This document shows positions 1 to 10,897 of a DNA stretch of 64,000 nucleotides, piece after piece (the stretch's first letter is position 1; every line of letters starts with the position of its first letter). The stretch is from Ascochyta rabiei. Its lineage: Eukaryota; Ascomycota; Dothideomycetes; Pleosporales; Didymellaceae. Location of the stretch: contig NC_082405.1 of the NCBI RefSeq assembly GCF_004011695.2, forward strand, positions 1,178,001 through 1,242,000, written 5' to 3'. The notes under the pieces are model-generated. The model saw nothing but the letters and a program-made list of their open reading frames with translations. It ran no database searches and was not told the origin of the DNA. The position numbers and the translations under genes were made by a program.

Positions 1-561
1 GGAGACGAACGAAACACCCACGTAAGAGGTCATCGGCAAAATGGCGTCCCCAAGGGCAGAGGGTAGGTCCCAGCGAGAAAAGTCGACCGTATCCAGCAGG
101 TCGGAAACAGCGTACATCGAGAGAAATAGTAGAGGAAAGTAGGTGAGCGACTCGACAATCAAAGGCCCGTAGTCGATGCCAAGCTGCGTGCTGCGTGGGA
201 ACAGAAAACATTGAATGAGCGGTGTCCAGTACGCGAGAACGGTAACCCAGGCAGATACATCGACCGACACGTATCCCTTCAACAATCGGCGGACACCTAG
301 TCCCGCTAGAGCGGAAAATGTCATTGCTTGCTGATGGTGCAATGAAGCTGGGATAGATCCGAAGACCGGCGTAAGGTTGAGCTGTGACACTGGAGACGCC
401 ACTCCGGCGACGAAGAGAAGTGCCACGGCGCGAGCGACATTCTTCAAAACTGTGGATGCCGGAAGATACTGCGATCGTTCTCCGGTCTCCTTGGGAGTTG
501 TTGGCGTCGTTGGTGTTGCTGGCGCCTTGGGCTTACTCTGCCTCTTTTGTCTGGAAGACAT
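1..561 (-). CDS. Uncharacterised multi-pass membrane protein, 5' part (runs off left edge)
   Basis: An open frame of 187 codons starts at the ATG at 561-559 and continues past base 1, so only the N-terminal part is present. The first 35 residues are Lys/Thr/Pro-rich (motif TPTTPTTPK) and look cytosolic. They are followed by hydrophobic stretches at about residues 40-60, 80-95, 105-125 and 140-160, suggesting several membrane segments. No intron is needed in the visible part. I do not recognise the family. The 350 bp upstream of the start (562-919) hold no other gene and end at the transposon insertion. Confidence 0.65.
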   Translation of the reverse strand, partial: MSSRQKRQSKPKAPATPTTPTTPKETGERSQYLPASTVLKNVARAVALLFVAGVASPVSQLNLTPVFGSIPASLHHQQAMTFSALAGLGVRRLLKGYVSVDVSAWVTVLAYWTPLIQCFLFPRSTQLGIDYGPLIVESLTYFPLLFLSMYAVSDLLDTVDFSRWDLPSALGDAILPMTSYVGVSFVS

Positions 562-919
562 AGTTGTGGATTTAACAGCTACTACCTTCTCTTATAATCC
601 AGAGAATAATTTGAAGTCGGAAATGCGATGTATATGGTTAGGTTTGTGTAGTGCTAATATGGAAAGAACAGATGTTTGATAAGCATCCAATATCTTTGCG
701 GACCGCGCTCCCGTAGGTGGATTCGACCGGCGAAGAAATTGAAGAGTAGTATACGCAAGAGAAAGGAGACAAGGCACGAGCGAAGAAGGTTGACAATGTA
801 CAAAATGAAAGAAGGACACCTGGTCTAGCGAGTTGTTTCAGATCGTTGATGCACGGATGAAACCACCTGGAGTGGTTCGGTGCCCGAGGCGCGTTTCGAC
901 CGCTAGCAAACGTGGCGTA

Positions 920-966
920 CCGTGTCCGTGCGCGTAATGCCCAGATTCGCGTGACGCCCCACTAAC
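920..966 (+). repeat. Left terminal inverted repeat of the Fot1-like element
   Basis: A 47-bp repeat that is nearly identical to the reverse complement of 3015-3061. The three differences are all transitions with A or T in this left copy, the direction RIP would cause. Unlike the interior, it is still GC-rich. Confidence 0.9.
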
Positions 967-3014
967 ACCAAATACACTAATCTTTAACGCGTTACAACAC
1001 AACTAATATAGATCTAATTTAATTAGCAATAGAAGCAATTAAATCTTTAAAACTAGGAGAGGATTTCTTATATAACAAAGTTACAGCTAGGTTTAGTGTT
1101 AATAGATTAATGTTAGCTTAGAGACACTAAGGCCTTTAGGCATTATACATAACTAAGTTTATTAAACAATAATAACTTAACCTATAATAAGAGATAGAGC
1201 TAGTAAAGTATATAGAATTACTTACTAGCTATTACTTACCTCCTATATAAGAGATAATACAGAATTTTACGTTACTACTAGCCTAAAAACTAGTCTCTAA
1301 AAGCTAGGTTACGTGTTTTATTAATAAGTACTCTATCTATCTTATTTTATGTTACTTAACTAGGATAGATTACTAGTGTTACAACGCTAATTCCTACAAT
1401 AAATACAAGCTCTATTTTAACCTACTGCAGCTTAAGATTACTAAATACTTAATTAAGCCTTACTATACATATAATATAGATAAAAAGAGCTTTATAGTTA
1501 GACAGACTACTAGAATAAAATATATATTTAGTAAATATATGTAGATAAAGAGAGAGGTTAAAGCATCTATTTAAGATAGCAACTAGGATTAGTAGACGCT
1601 TATAGCGTGTGTGTGTGCTAATAGATTAGTATTACTACCTAGGCTTATCTACACGTCTAAGAAGAGTAACATTAAATTAGACTAGGTAGCTAAAATTAAG
1701 CTAGGGGTACACTTAGTAATAGTTACCTTATCTCCCTTAGGATAGTTAAACAATAAGATTAGGCTTACGTAGCTAGAGTAGGTGTTTAATTACTATACTA
1801 AGAAGAAAGCTTAAAGGAAGTAGAGGTTATTAATACTAGATAGCTATAGATCCTATATAATAATAGACTTTATTAACTACTATAATAATAATAAGATACT
1901 TCTAGCTGTGTTACCTTCTTACTTAACCTAGACACTTTAGCTGCTTAATATAGTGCTGTTTAAGCCTCTATTAACAGTATACTTAAAAGCTGTTATAATA
2001 GAGATCTATAAGTCTTAAAACTACACAAATATTAAGAGAGCAGACTTCTTTTAGCTCTTCTATTAGGTGTAGATCTCTAGCTTTACTAAAAAGCTAATAC
2101 TTAAGTCCTTTAACGTAACAGGTATCTATCTACTTAATTCTAATATTATCCTTAATTACTTTACTAAAACACTACTAGAGAGCTTAGAGAGCTTAGATTT
2201 AGATACTATGTTATCTTCTGTTTATAGTAATAAAGACTAGCTTAAAATAGAGACGTTGTTATAGAGGGTTGCTAGAGATAAGAGTAGTTGCAACGCTAAA
2301 AAGATAAGACAATTAATCTACTATATCTTAGTTAAGGCCTTACTCCTCTAATATAAGATAGATAGCCTTAAAAAGATACTTAAGAAGTAGAAAAAGTATA
2401 AGAAGAAGAATAAAGCCTTAGATTTACAGTAGTAACAGGAGTACTACAGTAGTACTGTTTTTTAGTTACTAAGGAAGATTAAAGAAGCATGCTTCTATAA
2501 AAGGATAAGAAAGTAAGAAGAGAAGGAGGAAGTACTTAGAAAAGTAACTAATAAGAAAGTAGCAGCTGCTAAGAAGCTAGTTAAGGAGAAGAAGAAGGAG
2601 GAGAGGTGTGTAGCAAGAGAGGCGGCTAAAGAGAGGTGTAAGAAGGAGAAGGCTAATACAGTAAATTAGAAGGCTAAACAGAAGGCTAAAAAGCAGTATT
2701 AATAATAAGAGCTTAATACTGTAAAAGCTATATAATTACCTTAAAGGAGTAAAAGGAAAGCTATATAAGCAACCTAGCTAAAAAAGCGTTAAAAACGTGC
2801 TCTTAGGGATAATATTAGTAGACGTAGTCCCCTATTGCCGCCTCTAGCTGCCCTAACTATTACTACCTGCAGCAGCTGTAACATTACACTTCTAAGTAAA
2901 TATAAATAGGCTAAATTAATTATAAGTATTACTTTACTACTCTACTATAAAATCTTATAATAATAGCTATTATAGGTGGCTGTATAACCTCATCTCTGTA
3001 TAAGCGTTGAGGCG

Positions 3015-3061
3015 GTTGGTGGGGCGTCACGCGAATCCGGGCATCACGCGCACGGACACGG
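3015..3061 (-). repeat. Right terminal inverted repeat of the Fot1-like element
   Basis: The inverted partner of 920-966, ending at the TA at 3062-3063. It keeps G or C at the three positions where the left copy has A or T. Confidence 0.9.
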
Positions 3062-3195
3062 TAGCGCGTGGCGTCATTGATGGCGGTCGACATGCAGCCG
3101 TAACAAACGTTTACATCCCACCACTCCACACGCTGGTGAAGCCACGGTTCTCCGCAAACACCCAGATTATGCCATATATGACTCAGTTACTCAGC

Positions 3196-3876
3196 ATGGC
3201 TCCACTCGCCCTGCGACCTGCGACCGCGCAGGACCCCGCCGACAGCAAGATCCTACCCATGGATGCGGACGATGCTGCCATGAACGTCGACGAGATCTTC
3301 TCACGCGACCAAAGGCGCCACCAACAAGAAGAGAAACGCAAAAAACTCAATGCCAAGAACAGACGGAAGCGTTATCTCGAAGTCCACCCCGAGTACTTTG
3401 ACGACTCCTCACTCGAACTCGCCGATCCTCTACTGTACGACCGACTTATCCGCCGCTTCCAAACAGCCAGGGAGCGCGAGGCAGAAGGCCAACGCAAAGG
3501 CTTCTCTGGGCAGATGTCGACCGATCTGTGGCGCGCCGAAGCGAAGAAAGATGCGCTCAAGCACACCGACCCCAACTCGCTCTTCACGTACAGTCGGGGG
3601 CCTCAAGGGCAGATTGTCGAAGAGGACAAAGATGAAGTGCCAATGACGAAAGAGGAGGGTAAGGCTTGGTGGATCGATGAGATGACACAGCGCTTTCTGA
3701 ACGGCGCGGATGACGATTTCGAGTATAAGACTGTCGATGAGAACGACACGTACGACGATGAAAAGGAGCGAGACATTCAGGATGCATACTTCGACAGCAT
3801 GGAGTCAGATTTCGACTCAGACGGCGAAGGGAAGGAGAAGATTCTGACAGGTGAGACTGGCATACAAGACTACTAA
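3196..3876 (+). CDS. CCDC97-like protein (CCD97-like C-terminal domain, formerly DUF2052)
   Basis: A single exon of 226 residues. The sequence has a basic helical stretch (RRHQQEEKRKKLNAKNRRKR), a central DPLLYDRLIRRFQ segment, and the C-terminal core WIDEMTQRFLNGADDDFEY followed by an acidic tail. This matches the eukaryotic CCDC97 family, whose fungal members are short nuclear-type proteins of poorly defined role. The frame is open upstream into the transposon repeat with no stop, but those codons belong to the TIR. I therefore start at the ATG at 3196 (context cagcATGg); in-frame ATGs at 3169 and 3178 are alternatives. The transposon ends only about 135 bp upstream, so the promoter has probably been displaced or altered. 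The gene converges on the transporter at 3947 with 70 bp between stops. Confidence 0.8.
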   Translation: MAPLALRPATAQDPADSKILPMDADDAAMNVDEIFSRDQRRHQQEEKRKKLNAKNRRKRYLEVHPEYFDDSSLELADPLLYDRLIRRFQTAREREAEGQRKGFSGQMSTDLWRAEAKKDALKHTDPNSLFTYSRGPQGQIVEEDKDEVPMTKEEGKAWWIDEMTQRFLNGADDDFEYKTVDENDTYDDEKERDIQDAYFDSMESDFDSDGEGKEKILTGETGIQDY

Positions 3877-3946
3877 GCCAGTCATCACTCAGTGCGCATT
3901 CACTTCTACGCAGACATTACCACCGGGTAAAGTCGCCTACAACTGC

Positions 3947-5823
3947 CTACAAGAAGTACTTGAAGGTCATTGAACGATCCCCCAGCTCACCGAGCTCCTC
4001 TGGCGTGTACCCATTATGGGCGCCCTCCGATAGCTGGCGTTCCCGCTTTGCATTGATCCTCTTGTAGTTGAATACCGTCACAAGAAGTGCAATGATACCC
4101 AAGCCAATGAAGGCAAGCTCAAGAGCATGTCCGAGGATGTAGCGTGGCGCATCTTCAGTCCTGTAGAAGTTAGAAGCCATGGCTAGCGGAAGTCAGCACT
4201 GGTGTTACGAGCTTTGAACATTGGGGAACATACCTCCGGCAAGACCTCCAACACCGATTTGTATAGCCTGGCCCGTTGCACGCTTGGTGGACCCGGCCAG
4301 GTCTACATAGCGTGAGCGTGTTGAGCTAGACAGCCGAGGAACGTAACTCACTGTTCGATAGCCAGGTGACGTTGCCTGGAAAAGCAGGATAGAGAGCACA
4401 AGCTACAACGAATACGCCAGCGTAGATAACACCTGGGTTTGTGCTTGCAATACACATGATGAAGCCAGCTGCCATGATGCAGAGGCACACCAGGATGAAA
4501 GGATACCTTTTCCCGACGCGATCACTGCACCAGGCTACTGCGATTGCCAATACTGATGCGGCGATGTAGATGGGAACGGTCAAAAGCTGTGCTGTTGAAG
4601 AAGTATATCCGAGTCCACGGATGATGCTAGGGAGAAACAGAGAAATGCCGTACAGCGGACACGAGATACCTAGCTTGGTCAGCTCCAAGATAATGATATC
4701 GATTGTCGACGTACCCCAGTAGATACAAACACTAGTCCAGATCTGCCAGTCTAGGAATGCAGATTTCACAAACTTCCATTGGAAGCTATCGTCTTCTGCC
4801 ACGCGCACGCCATTGACTGTCTCATTCGACGCCCCCTGATATTTCAGCCTATATACTACGAAAGTTCGCTCTTCCTCGGTCAGAAAGCTCGCTGTTTCTG
4901 GGAAGTCGTAGAGCGTGAAGTACGCCAGGATAGCAACGATGACGGTCAAGATACCCTCGAGGATAAAAATCCACCTGCACACGTCAGCAGTTGCTCTGAT
5001 TGTTCTATCAGACCTTCATACCTCCATCCTTCCAGATTTCCAACACCATCCATATGCGCAATACCGAACGCCAGAAGCCCAGAAAAGGCTCCTGCAACAG
5101 ACGCAGCGCTGAAGAATAGCGCCTGTCGAAACTGTGCCTCGTGGTGGCAGTACCACATGGTGATGTAGTACCTATCTGCTATCAGTGAAGGCATTCGAAT
5201 GGCTCCAAGATTCGATACTCACGCAACGCCGGGGAACAGACCAGCCTCAGTCGCACCAAGAAAGATACGTGCAATCAGCAGACTGTGGTAGTTCTGCACG
5301 ATACCCATCAGCGTCATGACAATGCCCCAGGCCACCATAATCGTTGGTAGCCAGATGGACGGCCTAAGCCGCTTGAGCAGAAGATTGCTGGGAATTTCGA
5401 AGGCAGCATATCTGACATCTGTCAGTACCTATCCTCGCATCGTTATGATATTGTTGGGACGCACGTGAAGAAGAACACGGTCAGACACAAATTATACTGC
5501 ATACCGCTCATACCCAACGTATCCACCAGCCCCTCAATCTTCGCGTTCCCGATATTGGCTCTATCCAAAAACGACAACAGATAGAGCAGTGCGAGCATGG
5601 GAATCAAATGCAAGTCCATTTTTCGCAATATCTTCTTCTCGTCGAGATGTGCAAATGACTCCGCGGTCACGCCAGGCGCGGTAGCGAGTTTGTTGATTCG
5701 TGCAATCTCTTCTGCTCTACTCTTGCCACCACGACTAGAGGTAGAGTGAGATGCCAATTCCTTGCGTGCAGGCGAATCGTCTGGTTCTCGCGAATTGCGT
5801 TCTTGGGGGGGTTTCTCGGACAT
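3947..5823 (-). CDS. MFS transporter, anion:cation symporter (Dal5/Tna1-like) family
   Basis: Seven exons join to 526 residues: 5465-5823, 5223-5411, 5022-5171, 4715-4974, 4352-4669, 4234-4302 and 3947-4182. The start is MSEKPPQERN; an upstream in-frame non-ATG extension was left out. The hydrophilic N-terminus leads into KMDLHLIPMLALLYLLSFLD, the first membrane segment typical of this family, with RANIGNAKIEGL after it. RIFLGATEAGLFPGV, AYYITMWY and NLAGSTKRATGQAIQIG are further hallmarks of allantoate, nicotinate or pantothenate-type permeases at the plasma membrane. About 12 membrane segments are expected. The substrate cannot be read from the sequence. The 45-nt intron at 4670-4714 is a multiple of three and stop-free, so it can look like coding sequence; removing it restores the normal WG-ISCPLYG junction. 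Confidence 0.9.
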
Positions 5824-8252
5824 GGTTGCTGCGGATAGGTCACAGTAGCAAGGCGATGTGGAGAGACTGGAAAGATCGGACAGCATGTATCACCTTGTAT
5901 ATAAATATCAAATATAGGCGAGAGTAGTCAACAGCTGCATATCTTTATTGCACACAAAAGCACATGGCACCCCATGACGATTCTCAGAGTTGTCATGATA
6001 TCACACAAGCGTGTATTCGTTCATGTCCCTGCTGTCTCGTCAACCTTCTCCAGCCCGTATCATCTTTCAGCTTCCGCGGCGAAGATTCTTAACCTTTACC
6101 TGGCCATATCGCTTACCAGTCTTTATTACTCACGTTCAAGCTGCATGCTGCGCCATTGACGCATGCCCAAGCAGTGCCACGGCGTCTTGTTATTCGCTGA
6201 CTCCAGCGCGCCGCTGATTATATTTTCTTGATACGCACAAAGCAAGAACTTTGAGGAGGGAACATCCGGAGCTCTGCGTCATATATGAATACTGTGGTAA
6301 CCAGCATAAGTTTTGTGAGTGGAGAAAGCAAGTGAGGGATGCAGACCGGAGACGCAAGGACTCCTACTATCTATCCAATCTAATAGAAACAGCGTTAGCT
6401 ACTGACTGTACTGATATCTCCCTGTACAGTACGGTAAAAGTTTCAATACGAAGGGCCGGGTTATTAGCTACTGCGCGACCCACTCACAACACTTATACCT
6501 GCTACACAGTAGACTAGAAGATTGGAAAGCAAGCTTCATCACACTACCAAGGAAGTTGCTCACCAAAATCTCGCTAAAGATTACAATTCTGCGGCAGACC
6601 ACGACTAGAGACTTAGGAGAGACTGCTGCAAGGAAACCTATCTTTTGTACAATTATTTAACCGCTATTGCGTATGTAGCTGCGTACCCCTCCTTCCCGAT
6701 TTGGCAACCCAAAAGTCGCCCTTCTCCGCACCACTCGCACACGCTTCATCTGCTAATACATCAAATCACGTACCTAGGAAACGGCATCGAAAAATTGGCT
6801 AGATCACTACGCGATGATTCACCAGAATTTGTCTATTTTCGCGGCCTTGCTGAATCGCGTGGACAGTTACTTCCTATGCATGCGTATGTTGTCAACACGA
6901 TAGTCCTTTGCTTCAACGCAATCCAAGAAAGCTTTCCATTCTTTGATGTTCGGGTTTTTTTTTTATCTAGAGCTGTTCTCACCATGCTGACGCGCCAACT
7001 CAGCAGCTTCACTCACGTCGGCGTCCTCCAGCCATCATACGCATAACACAACACCTCACAATGTCGCTGACACAGCTCCCTCGCTTCAAATCTTCCGGAT
7101 TGAGTCTCTGAAGAGGCAACCAGGCAAAATGGATGCCTACTGAACAATGACGTACCGCTCTTTCGACAATGCAGTGTACATCGTAGCCTTATCAGGGCCC
7201 CCGCCGTTCGGTGTTCTTGTGGCACCTTCGGTGATGTGCGAGCAAAGGGCACACACAGTCGCTCGAGGCTGTGCATCGTGTAGGGCAAAGAGGCGCATTT
7301 CTGTGTCGATAGCTACAAAGGCTGGACTTTGAAGGAGCTCGTTCTCAAATTGTATACGACGAAGTCATCCCTGGACACAGGTACCACTCTCGACATGTAG
7401 CGCAATGATATGAGGCTCAAGTCGAAGTAATATGTTGCAAAAGCGCTACCATGACGAGAAGAGGTCGTTCGATACTAGGCGGCTTCTTGCTTGAATATGC
7501 GCGTTGGTCCTGCTGATGTGCATCGGAACACTCCCACTTCTTGGTGTGGCTCCACAGGGCATCAAATGTGGCTCTATCAGTTCAAGCCACCACACAAGTC
7601 GATGCAAATACGAGTATCGTAGGGCTGCTCGACTGAGATGGGATTTCCCCCATTTGCCAGCGCTTACTTACAGCATTTGGCTTGAGGAGTCAACATAGTC
7701 CTGTTAAGAGACGGCAGCTCCGGACACGACAGAGTCCTTGGGAGGACAGCGAACTGACATAATTTGTCCAAGGGATGAAGCAAGCAAAATCGCAACACAG
7801 CTTCACCGTACGGTGAAGTCACGATGCCCACTAGTACTACCGAAAAGACCGTTCGATCTCAAGGGCACTGTTTTCGACACGCCCCTCCGTAAAACACTCG
7901 GGTTCGAGGACTAAGGACTATACTTTCATTGCTTCACTATATCAAAGTATAAGTTTTGATGTGTTCTCACCACCATAGACTCGCATCTATCAACTCTAAA
8001 ACCATCATCCTTCTTCCATCAGCTGCTTTGCGTCACCAATTCGTACCTATCTCTCCAACCTCAGTCTTTTTGCTCGTCCTCAATCAGTCTAAAATCTCAT
8101 TCAAGACCATCGGTACCTTTGCCTTGAACCTGGGAAGACGAAGAAGATCCAACATCATCCCCACACCAGTCCAAGCCGAGCAGTCTTCTTGCACGAGCCA
8201 GTATTCTCCAACGCACCGAATCAAGAACAAGAAGCCTGTAGAACCAACAACC
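5824..8252. other. Intergenic stretch without a supported gene
   Basis: About 2.4 kb between the Dal5-like transporter and the zinc-finger gene. Short frames occur on both strands, but none shows family features, convincing codon bias or a splice structure. The last 300 bp (7959-8252) form the probable 5' leader of the zinc-finger gene and are open in its frame. Confidence 0.6.
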
Positions 8253-8549
8253 ATGTGTTCCTCAAACTCCAAAAATTACAGTGCCTCCAGCCCAGCCGTC
8301 AACTACAACCAGCCCGCCGACACCTGGTACTGCAACGAGTGCGGAGAACTGAACATGAACTGGTACGACGTCTGTCCTGTCTGTGATCGGGGTGTTAGAC
8401 AAAACGCTGCGTTCCAGTCCTACGCAGCGAGCCACACTGCATGCGGCAGTGCGGGCTCGCCAGCTCCGGGCTCGTGGGTGTGCAGCAACTGCGGCGCTGC
8501 GAACTCGGCCAATACGCCTGACTTCTGTCCCATATGTGGGTACCGTTAG
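8253..8549 (+). CDS. Small protein with two RanBP2-type zinc fingers
   Basis: A single exon of 98 residues starting MCSSNSKNYS. The first finger is WYCNECGELNMNWYDVCPVC, an exact W-x-C-x2-C-x3-N-x6-C-x2-C RanBP2-type pattern. The second is WVCSNCGAANSANTPDFC followed by PIC, with one extra residue between Asn and the third Cys. Such fingers bind single-stranded RNA or ubiquitin in other proteins; which applies here is unknown. The linker is Ala/Ser-rich. The frame stays open upstream to an ATG at 7959, which would give a 196-residue form with a basic, hydroxylated N-terminus; the upstream codons look like leader sequence, so I prefer 8253. I do not recognise a named orthologue. Confidence 0.75.
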   Translation: MCSSNSKNYSASSPAVNYNQPADTWYCNECGELNMNWYDVCPVCDRGVRQNAAFQSYAASHTACGSAGSPAPGSWVCSNCGAANSANTPDFCPICGYR

Positions 8550-9279
8550 TAGGAGTAAGGCTCTGCACACAGTGCCATCACGGATGCATTTTCTGTTCTC
8601 ATTTGTTCGTCTGTCGACCTCTTCGTCTTCTGCGTTGCGGTACTGATCTTGATGCGTCTTCTTTTTTTGTTTTGCTTTTGGTGGATTCTGTGCAACATCC
8701 TTTCCTAGTCTCTCACATTCTGGGTTTTCGTTGACCTTGCAGTATACATCTGGAGCTGTGGCGTTGGTGGGATACGTGGAGTGATAGGTGTAGATGGTGC
8801 ATGGCTTCTTGCCCTGGTGTTTTGGTTCACGTAGTTGTGCGTTTCTGTCCCTTCTTCAGCCCACCCGATACATTATTCTCAGCAACTTATCTACAAATTG
8901 TTAGCATGTAATAAAAGATGAGCAAACATATGTTGCTTGCGAAGAAGCTTGCTTGTGCTTTTTGACTTTTACCTGTTCAATGCTGACGCGACTCCTTGTC
9001 AGAAGTTGGCATCACCCATTCACTATAACATTTGTGCTTGTCACATGAGTGTGAGATGAGCAATCAGATAATGGAATTATAAACACTTGATGGTAATTAT
9101 ATAATCATGGGGGTATGAGTAGCGTATGTGCAAAGCCGGTGTATGTGTAGAACTCCCTCCGGCTACAAGGAATTCGTCGCAGGTCCATGTACAATCCTCT
9201 GCGTATCATGCAAATCAACAGGTATCATTCCGCTGTCCGTCCAGTACTCCTCAAAACAAGAAACTCTAGCAACAGGCTT
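8550..9279. other. Spacer between convergent genes
   Basis: 730 bp of T-rich then mixed sequence holding the 3' ends of the zinc-finger gene (+) and the FucP-like transporter (-). No gene or structured element was seen. Confidence 0.6.
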
Positions 9280-10897
9280 CTATGCCTTATGCTCAAAGCG
9301 AGCAGCCTCGACATCCTTGTTGGCAATGATGGAGTCAAAGTCAACGGTGCCCTCCTCAGACGTACCGACTTTGGAGTCGGTGTAGGCATCGAGTTCCTTA
9401 GCCTTGTACAAGTTGAGGTAGATGGGGTAGGACCAGGCGATGACGAAGAAGGCCAAGGGAACAACCATGGCGCGCTGGGTGCCGATGCGGTCTGCGACGT
9501 TGCCAAGAATGACGGGAACGACGGCACCACCCGAGACGGAGGCGACGAGGAAGGAAGCACCGCGCTTAGTGTGGCGACCGAGACCGCGGAGAGCTGGTTA
9601 CAGTTAGAATGCTTTCTGGAAGCGTTTGGAAACGGTGAGACTTACTAAGTGCGAAGATGATGGGAAAGATACAGGACTCGAAGAAGAGAACGACCATGAG
9701 GAGAGCAAGACCACCCCAGTTAGGAGCAGTGACACTGCCAGTGTTGACACCAATGGCCGCGGCAAGGAAGACCATGATCAGGGTCTGGTAAACAAGAAGG
9801 ACCATGCGGGGCTTGACACCAAAGTACATAAATCCAGCGGCACTGAAACGACCAACGGCAAAGAGGGCCTGAGCAATAGCATAGTAGTTGGCTCCCTGGT
9901 GGTGAGCATCGGTGATGTTCAGATTGGGGTGGGCCTGGGTGAAGAAGTTGATGAAGAAGGAGGCGATACCGACTTGAGCACCAACGTAGCAGAACTGAGC
10001 GGCGACACCCCAGAAGAGAGTGTACTGCTTGCGGAGAGGCTTATCGACGTATCCGGTAGTGGATGTCATCATCTCAGCCTGGTCGGCCATGTCTGAGTCA
10101 GTGATCTCAGGGATGCTAGTGGGTGTTAGCTATTGATTCGTGGGCGAGCTTTTGGTCACTTACGGAGCAAAGTAGAAGACACCAGCCAAGATACCGACGA
10201 AGACAGCGATGCCAAGGTAGACCCACTGGACGGACTGAAGAGAGCGGCCGTCCTCTCCCACGTTTTTAAATATCACGAAGGAAGCAAGGACGGGGGCGAC
10301 GACCGAGCCGACAGCCTGGAAAGACTGAGAAAGCTCCAGACGGAACTCAGCCCATTTAGGAGGACCGCAGACGGCGATGTAGGGGTTGGCAGAAGTCTCA
10401 AGAGTGGACAATCCAGAGCCGACGATGAACATGGAGCCACAGAAACCACCGAAGCTTCGCTTGACAGCGGAAGGCCAGAACATGAGTGCACCAACGCAGT
10501 AGATACCGAGACCAAGCATGAAGGTGTAGCGGTAACCAAACTTGCGAAGGAACCAACCAGAGTAGGTGAGGGGGCCAATGAAGTAGGCACCAAAGTAGGC
10601 AGCTTGAAGACCAGACGATTCTCCCTGGCTGATGTCCAACGCAACCTGGAAGCGGGAGTTGAGGACATCGAGAAGACCGTAGGCGAAGCCCCAGAGGAAG
10701 AAGAGAAGTGTGACCAAGGCGACAGGGACGATCGATTGACGAGTGGTCAATTGAGAAGCGCCGGTGACGATGCGGTTGTCAACACTCTTGCGGCGGACAT
10801 CCTCATTGACGACCTCGACAGCCGAAGGACGGCGTGTCTGCTGGTCGTGGACCTGGTCCAATGTAGGCTCCTGGGAGCCACCGAGTCCGAAAACCAT
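9280..10897 (-). CDS. FucP-type MFS sugar transporter (L-fucose/glucose/galactose family)
   Basis: Three exons (10164-10897, 9646-10115, 9280-9593) give 505 residues; the introns are 48 and 52 nt. The start is MVFGLGGSQEPT, preceded by a leader without a better ATG. After a 65-residue tail come LVTLLFFLWGFAYGLLDVLN (first membrane helix with the FucP-like WGF motif), GAYFIGPL and ETSANPYIAVCG. The last corresponds to the conserved ETxANPY motif of the fucose:proton symporter family. The second half has WGVAAQFCYVGAQVGIASFF and LRGLGRHTKRG. Twelve membrane segments are expected, with a cytosolic C-terminal tail of about 50 residues. In bacteria the family imports L-fucose, glucose or galactose with protons; the fungal substrate is inferred only at the level of a hexose or deoxyhexose. 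Confidence 0.9.

Larger units (their letters stand above)
920..3061 (+). mobile_element. RIP-degraded Tc1/mariner (Fot1/pogo-type) DNA transposon
   Basis: This 2,142-bp element has 47-bp terminal inverted repeats starting CCGTGTCCGTGC and is flanked by TA on both sides (918-919 and 3062-3063), as expected for Tc1/mariner insertion. The interior is very AT-rich and full of stops, but a transposase relic is readable on the + strand. Near 1040-1120 there is GEDFLYNKVTARF, like the N-terminal helix-turn-helix of Fot1 transposases. Near 1860-2140 there are KILLAVLPS and VLFKPL, matching DDE_1 endonuclease motifs, followed by LKSFNVTGIY. Near 2340-2800 there is a Lys-rich tail. The element cannot encode an active protein. 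The Fot1/pogo assignment rests on these relics together with the TA target; RIP is inferred from AT skew and the many TAG/TAA codons. Confidence 0.9.

Noticed and set aside
3007..3195. N-terminal extension of the CCDC97-like protein
   Set aside because: The first codons lie in the transposon's terminal repeat and begin with TTG, so they are not part of the original gene.
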